From Algoriphagus lacus (lineage in GTDB: Bacteria > Bacteroidota > Bacteroidia > Cytophagales > Cyclobacteriaceae), in contig NZ_QXML01000004.1 of assembly GCF_003583985.1 (NCBI RefSeq), positions 124,001-188,000 of the forward strand: 64,000 nt of DNA. Direction: 5' to 3'. Every line of letters starts with the position of its first letter. Position 1 is the first letter of the stretch. The notes beneath the pieces were generated by a model. It saw nothing but the letters and a program-made list of their open reading frames with translations, was not told the DNA's origin and did no database searches. Of this stretch, positions 60,512 to 64,000 are shown piece by piece. Made by a program: the position numbers and the translations under genes.

Positions 60512-61129
60512 ATGAAACTGGGAATCCTTGGCGGCACTACGCTCGCCAGAACATTGGGCAAAAAATACCTGGAAGCAGGTCTTTCTGTAGTATTCGGGGT
60601 AAGGTCTGATTTTGACACCGAAGCAAGTGATTGGAAAAACCTCAATCGGCTTCACAACAGAATCTGTCCTTTTGAATCTGCAATCATACAATCGGAAATT
60701 ATTTTGATCTGTTGCGAAAATCAATATTTACCGGAAGTCTGTGCTGCGTTAAAAAATGTAGAGCTGGACGATAAGATTATCATTGACTGCACCAATGCGA
60801 ATTACGATAAAAGTCTTGCCAGCAAAAACACGCGCTTGATACAAAAAGCAGCTCCAAAGGCCTCCCTATTCAAGGCATTCAATAATTTGGGAATAGATTA
60901 TCCAAAATCCGACATTCTGGGAGTAATAAAAGAGACCTATTTCTGCGGGGATAATGTATTGGATAAGATTAGGGTAAAGCGATTGATTGAACTTATTGGA
61001 TTTAGAGCAATTGACGCCGGAAAAATGACCAATGCCCCTCTTTTAGAAGCCTTTTATCACCTAAGCAAGGAAATCAGCTGGAATAGAAAAGATCCATCCA
61101 ATTACCACTTCAAGTTAGTTTCAGTTTAA
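60512..61129 (+). CDS. NAD(P)-binding Rossmann protein, F420-dependent NADP reductase-like
   Basis: A 205-residue cytoplasmic protein. The N-terminal nucleotide fold starts MKLGILGGTTLARTLGKKYL, a variant of the NADP-binding motif. It has the strand VVFGVRSDF, the segment IILICCENQYLPEVCAAL, DCTNANYDKS, and the central AFNNLGIDYP block typical of F420_oxidored proteins. F420 is not expected in Bacteroidota, so the real partner is probably another cofactor or a small carbonyl compound. It is monocistronic, with a strong terminator after it and the convergent amt gene beyond. Function is uncertain. Confidence 0.78.
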   Translation: MKLGILGGTTLARTLGKKYLEAGLSVVFGVRSDFDTEASDWKNLNRLHNRICPFESAIIQSEIILICCENQYLPEVCAALKNVELDDKIIIDCTNANYDKSLASKNTRLIQKAAPKASLFKAFNNLGIDYPKSDILGVIKETYFCGDNVLDKIRVKRLIELIGFRAIDAGKMTNAPLLEAFYHLSKEISWNRKDPSNYHFKLVSV

Positions 61130-61158
61130 AGTCAATTTTTTGAATCACCCTTATCAAA

Positions 61159-61188
61159 AAAAAGTGGACTCCTCAGAGTCCACTTTTT
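61159..61188. terminator. Bidirectional terminator between the Rossmann protein gene and amt
   Basis: AAAAAGTGGACTC (61159-61171) and GAGTCCACTTTTT (61176-61188) form a 13-bp perfect stem with a CTCA loop. Runs of A before and T after serve both strands. It lies 30 nt after the plus-strand stop codon and 71 nt after the amt stop codon. Confidence 0.9.
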
Positions 61189-61259
61189 GTTTTTCAATAA
61201 AATTAGATTGATACAAAACCAATTTCTTTTGATTCTCAATTCAATTTTTTCGAATGGAA

Positions 61260-62588
61260 TCAAGCTGATTCTCCATGCTGAGAAATATCAAGCCCAATCT
61301 CTTCATAATCCCCTCTCACTCTCAATGAGACAAACTTGTTCAAGAGGAAGAAAATCAAATATCCCATCGCAAAAGAGAAAACAGATACAACAACTAACAC
61401 TAGCATATGGGATCCGAAAACTGACCAACCTCCATAGAGCAAACTCGAACCTGGCTTATTTGCAAAAATCGCAGTAAGAATCATTCCCATAATCCCCCCG
61501 ATTCCGTGGCAGGCAAAAACATCCAATGTATCGTCAATTCTTTTTAATGCTTGTGCATGCATGGCAAGATTGGAAACGATAGCACCTGCAAAACCGAAGA
61601 AAAGGCTTTGAGGGATCGTAATAAATCCAGCCGCAGGGGTAATCACAACTAGTCCAACCACCGCGCCGATACATGCGCCTAATGCAGTAATCTTTCTTCC
61701 TTGCATTCTATCAAAGAACACCCAAGTCATCATGGCAGTAGCTGAACTGATCGTTGTCGTTGCAAAAGCAATTGCCGCTGTTCCGTTTGCTGCCAATGAG
61801 GAACCAGCATTGAAACCAAACCAGCCAAACCAAAGCATACCAGTCCCAAGAAGGACATAGGTAATATTGGATGCGGAGCTGTTGGTATTGATTCGTTTCC
61901 CAATAAAAATTGCGCCTGCAAGAGAGGCTAAACCTGCACTAATGTGAACCACCGTGCCTCCTGCAAAATCCACTACCCCAAAGTAAGCTCCTATTATTCC
62001 ATTTGGGTGCCAAACCATATGAGCCAATGGAGCATAGACTAAAATGCAGAATATCCCCATGAAGAAAATATAACCGATGAATCTCACCCGCTCAGCGAAA
62101 GATCCGGTAATAATAGCAGGAGTAATAACTGCAAATTTCATTTGAAACAGTGCAAAAAGGACAAACGGAATAGTCCCGGAAATGACTTTGTGCGGCAGAG
62201 CTCCTACCTGATCAAACATAAAGTATTGAAATGGATTACCGAAAAACCCATAAGTTTTACCGTTTATTTCAATTCCGATTGGATCTCCAAAAGCAATACT
62301 GAAGCCTACCACTACCCAAACCATGGTGATGACCCCCAAAGAGATAAAGCTTTGAAGCATGGTGGAAATCATATTTTTCTTTCCTACCATTCCACCGTAA
62401 AAAAGCGATAGCCCCGGTGTCATCAATAAAACCAAACAGGAAGCAGTAAGCAGCCAGGCAATGTCAGAAAAAACCAATTGTTCCTCTGTTCCAAAACTTT
62501 CAGGTCCCGGTGATTGAGTTGGCCAAAACAATCCAGCTAAAGCAGTGGCAATGATCAATCCAAAGGCTATTTTCCATTTCTTTTTCAT
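61260..62588 (-). CDS. amt: Ammonium transporter Amt
   Basis: A 442-residue inner-membrane ammonium channel. It starts at the ATG 62588 (MKKKWKIAFG), giving a signal-like first helix; an in-frame TTG 11 codons upstream is less likely. Family blocks: LMTPGLSLFYGGMVGKKNM, FAERVRFIGYIFFMGIFCIL (20), HMVWHPNG with DFAGGTVVHISAGLASLAG, and DDTLDVFACHGIGGIMG. These contain the twin pore histidines (HISAG and CHGIGG). About eleven TM helices. No glnK (PII) gene is adjacent, unlike in many bacteria. An 8-bp inverted repeat (AAATCAAA/TTTGATTT, 62622-62642) lies 34 nt upstream and may be a control site. Confidence 0.95.
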   Translation of the reverse strand: MKKKWKIAFGLIIATALAGLFWPTQSPGPESFGTEEQLVFSDIAWLLTASCLVLLMTPGLSLFYGGMVGKKNMISTMLQSFISLGVITMVWVVVGFSIAFGDPIGIEINGKTYGFFGNPFQYFMFDQVGALPHKVISGTIPFVLFALFQMKFAVITPAIITGSFAERVRFIGYIFFMGIFCILVYAPLAHMVWHPNGIIGAYFGVVDFAGGTVVHISAGLASLAGAIFIGKRINTNSSASNITYVLLGTGMLWFGWFGFNAGSSLAANGTAAIAFATTTISSATAMMTWVFFDRMQGRKITALGACIGAVVGLVVITPAAGFITIPQSLFFGFAGAIVSNLAMHAQALKRIDDTLDVFACHGIGGIMGMILTAIFANKPGSSLLYGGWSVFGSHMLVLVVVSVFSFAMGYLIFFLLNKFVSLRVRGDYEEIGLDISQHGESA

Positions 62589-63016
62589 ACAATAGGGTTT
62601 TTCGGTTTGAATTTTAATCAAAAATCAAATTTTTTTTGATTTAGGTAAACATTTTGGTCTAAAATTAACTCATTTTCATCTAAGCATTCGTTTTATTGAA
62701 AAAGAAATAATAATATCTTATCCTTATCTTAGGGTTCATGTGCTGCTTAATAACTAAGCAATTGGATTGTTTGGGATTATATTCAGCTATCCTAATTCGG
62801 GTAATTGCTGTTATCCCTAAATCCAATTTCTGAGCATTTGAAGTCGGATTAAATTTGATCAACACTTAAAATCCTGATTCATAGTATTAAATCGAGTTCA
62901 ATAACCCGATTTCAAAGCCTGGTGAAGTAAAAAATTGCAAAACTTAAAAAGGATTTACTTTCACCTTCTAAAATTCAAATCCATCTTTATACACCGAAAG
63001 CGGAAAACAAGCATTG
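62589..63016. other. 428-nt intergenic region between amt and ppgK
   Basis: A divergent gap that should hold promoters for amt (minus) and the glucokinase gene (plus). Near amt is the inverted repeat AAATCAAA-TTTTT-TTTGATTT (62622-62642), 34 nt before the amt start codon. A weak TAATTTTA box on the minus strand lies near 62660. No gene, tRNA or other repeat is evident in the rest. Confidence 0.55.
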
Positions 63017-63676
63017 ATGAAAGTACTAGTCATAGATATTGGAGGATCCAACATTAAAATCCTGGCAACAGGACAGCCTGAGCGGATTAAAATTCCTTCA
63101 GGTAGGGATTTCACCCCCGAACAAATGGTTCCACTTGTAAAGGAAGCTTCCAAAGACTGGGATTATGAAGCGATTTCAATTGGTTTTCCAGGAGTGGTTA
63201 AGCACGGTAAAATCGTAGCCAACCCAATTAATATGGGAATCGGCTGGACTGGATTTGACTTTGAAAGTGCCTTTGGCTGCAAAGTGAAAATCATTAATGA
63301 TGCTGCCATGCAGGCTTTGGGAAGTTATGAGGGTGGAAAATTACTTTTTATGGGATTCGGAACAGGTCTTGGCACAGCCATGATTTTCGAAGATGTCATT
63401 TTACCGTTGGAAGGGGGTCATCTCCCATTTAAGCTGGGGACTTTTGAATCCCATGTCGGTAATGACGCCTTGAAGAAACTCGGAAAAACCCGATGGAAAG
63501 AATTGGTTTATCAGACCATCGCTCATTTTCAGCATTGCTTTCAGCCTGATGAAATTGTCTTAGGAGGGGGCAACTCCAAGCTCCTGGAAGAAATCCCACC
63601 TTATTGCCGATTGGGATCCAACAAAAACGCATTTACCGGAGGATTTCGCCTTTGGGAAAAATCTTTCAGATCCTAA
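63017..63676 (+). CDS. ppgK: Polyphosphate glucokinase-like ROK kinase
   Basis: A 219-residue kinase starting at the ATG 63017. The ATP/polyphosphate-binding loop is VLVIDIGGSNIKI (residues 3-15), followed by AISIGFPGVVKHGK, the catalytic Asp in INDAAMQALGSYEGG, and the phosphate loop FMGFGTGLGTA; a late GGGNSKLL matches the ROK fold. Members phosphorylate glucose to glucose 6-phosphate using polyphosphate or ATP. The length is slightly below the 240-260 residues of most characterised enzymes, at the C-terminus. zwf starts 121 nt downstream on the same strand, so this pair would feed glucose into the oxidative pentose phosphate pathway. Confidence 0.87.
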   Translation: MKVLVIDIGGSNIKILATGQPERIKIPSGRDFTPEQMVPLVKEASKDWDYEAISIGFPGVVKHGKIVANPINMGIGWTGFDFESAFGCKVKIINDAAMQALGSYEGGKLLFMGFGTGLGTAMIFEDVILPLEGGHLPFKLGTFESHVGNDALKKLGKTRWKELVYQTIAHFQHCFQPDEIVLGGGNSKLLEEIPPYCRLGSNKNAFTGGFRLWEKSFRS

Positions 63677-63797
63677 ACCCGCTAATCCAAACTTATACCA
63701 GTAGTTGGAACTTTAGAACTTCAACTTCCTATTGAAGCAAATAATTGCTTTATAAAACCCTGACTTAAACCTTTACACACTATCCATTTTCTCTTTC

Positions 63798-64000
63798 ATG
63801 AGTCAAGTAAAATCAGATGCTTTGGTTTTTTACGGTGCAACCGGAGATCTGGCTTATAAAAAAATTTTCCCTGCCCTTCACATGATGGTCAAGCGGGGAA
63901 ATCTCAATTCACCCATCATTGGCGTAGCTCGCGGAGATTACGATTTGGATAAACTTCGTGCCCGAGCCAAGGAGAGCATTCAAAAGCACGGGAATTACGA
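63798..64000 (+). CDS. zwf: Glucose-6-phosphate dehydrogenase, 5' part (runs off the window)
   Basis: The first 67 codons are present, starting ATG AGT CAA at 63798. The protein has the G6PD nucleotide-binding block VFYGATGDLAYKKIFPAL (residues 10-27), with the GATGDLA signature that binds NADP+, and the strand PIIGVARGDYD. It would oxidise glucose 6-phosphate to 6-phosphogluconolactone and make NADPH. The position next to a glucokinase gene supports the call. The catalytic region (RIDHYLGKE-type) and the C-terminal domain lie outside the window. Confidence 0.92.
   Translation, partial: MSQVKSDALVFYGATGDLAYKKIFPALHMMVKRGNLNSPIIGVARGDYDLDKLRARAKESIQKHGNY

Overview
The window looks like chromosomal DNA of a Bacteroidota bacterium of the order Cytophagales, most like Algoriphagus or a related Cyclobacteriaceae genus. 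This is inferred from gene content and style, not from a database search. The clues are a compact RpoD-type sigma factor, DUF349, BshB1, DUF5686 and START-like proteins, planctomycete-type DUF1501/DUF1549/DUF1553 genes, A-rich translation starts without clear Shine-Dalgarno sites, and TAnnTTTG-type promoter boxes.

Region 1 (1-5200) is a tight five-gene run: a LolA-like periplasmic protein, two FtsX-type ABC permeases, their ATPase and an outer-membrane beta-barrel. It reads as a complete inner-to-outer-membrane lipid or lipoprotein export route. Region 2 (5280-11150) holds an SLC13 transporter, a serine hydrolase, a 24-residue membrane peptide, a LytS/LytTR two-component pair and an AraC regulator. 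Region 3 (11279-16947) has a surface lipoprotein that fuses ThuA, dehydrogenase-type propeller, HEAT-like, LamG-like and cupredoxin parts, followed by a sugar epimerase and a Gfo/Idh/MocA oxidoreductase; together they suggest oxidation and isomerisation of a sugar or glycoside.

Region 4 (17100-18200) contains tRNA-Thr, a GIY-YIG nuclease gene and a partial copy of the 3' half of that tRNA, which supplies the nuclease stop codon. Region 5 (18270-35453) is mostly housekeeping: DUF349, YqgE, PdxH, BshB1, an M23 peptidase, TrxB, RpoD, PNPase, S15, an LptF/G permease, a START-like protein, tRNA-Met, an unusual Nramp-family transporter and the thrS-infC-rpmI-rplT cluster. Here infC lacks an AUG start.

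Region 6 (35564-47134) has a DUF5686 outer-membrane protein, LhgO, a YheT hydrolase, an Hpt-like protein, a YhiN flavoprotein, a HerA-like ATPase, an exported CxxC-rich protein, a TPR lipoprotein, DapD and a glycosyltransferase. Region 7 (47135-53840) is a metal-uptake operon led by a DtxR/MntR-type repressor with three candidate operators upstream. One permease of this operon carries a second DtxR-type metal-sensing module at its C-terminus, and the operon runs on into a thioredoxin-like protein and mnmE. Region 8 (53930-59914) is a DUF1549/DUF1553, DUF1501 and DUF2231/cytochrome operon. Region 9 (60512-64000) has a Rossmann protein, an ammonium transporter, polyphosphate glucokinase and the start of zwf.

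The best candidates for something under-described are the GIY-YIG/tRNA unit, the LolA/ABC/beta-barrel set, the permease-repressor fusion and the ThuA-to-cupredoxin fusion. No CRISPR array, prophage, transposase or rRNA gene was seen.
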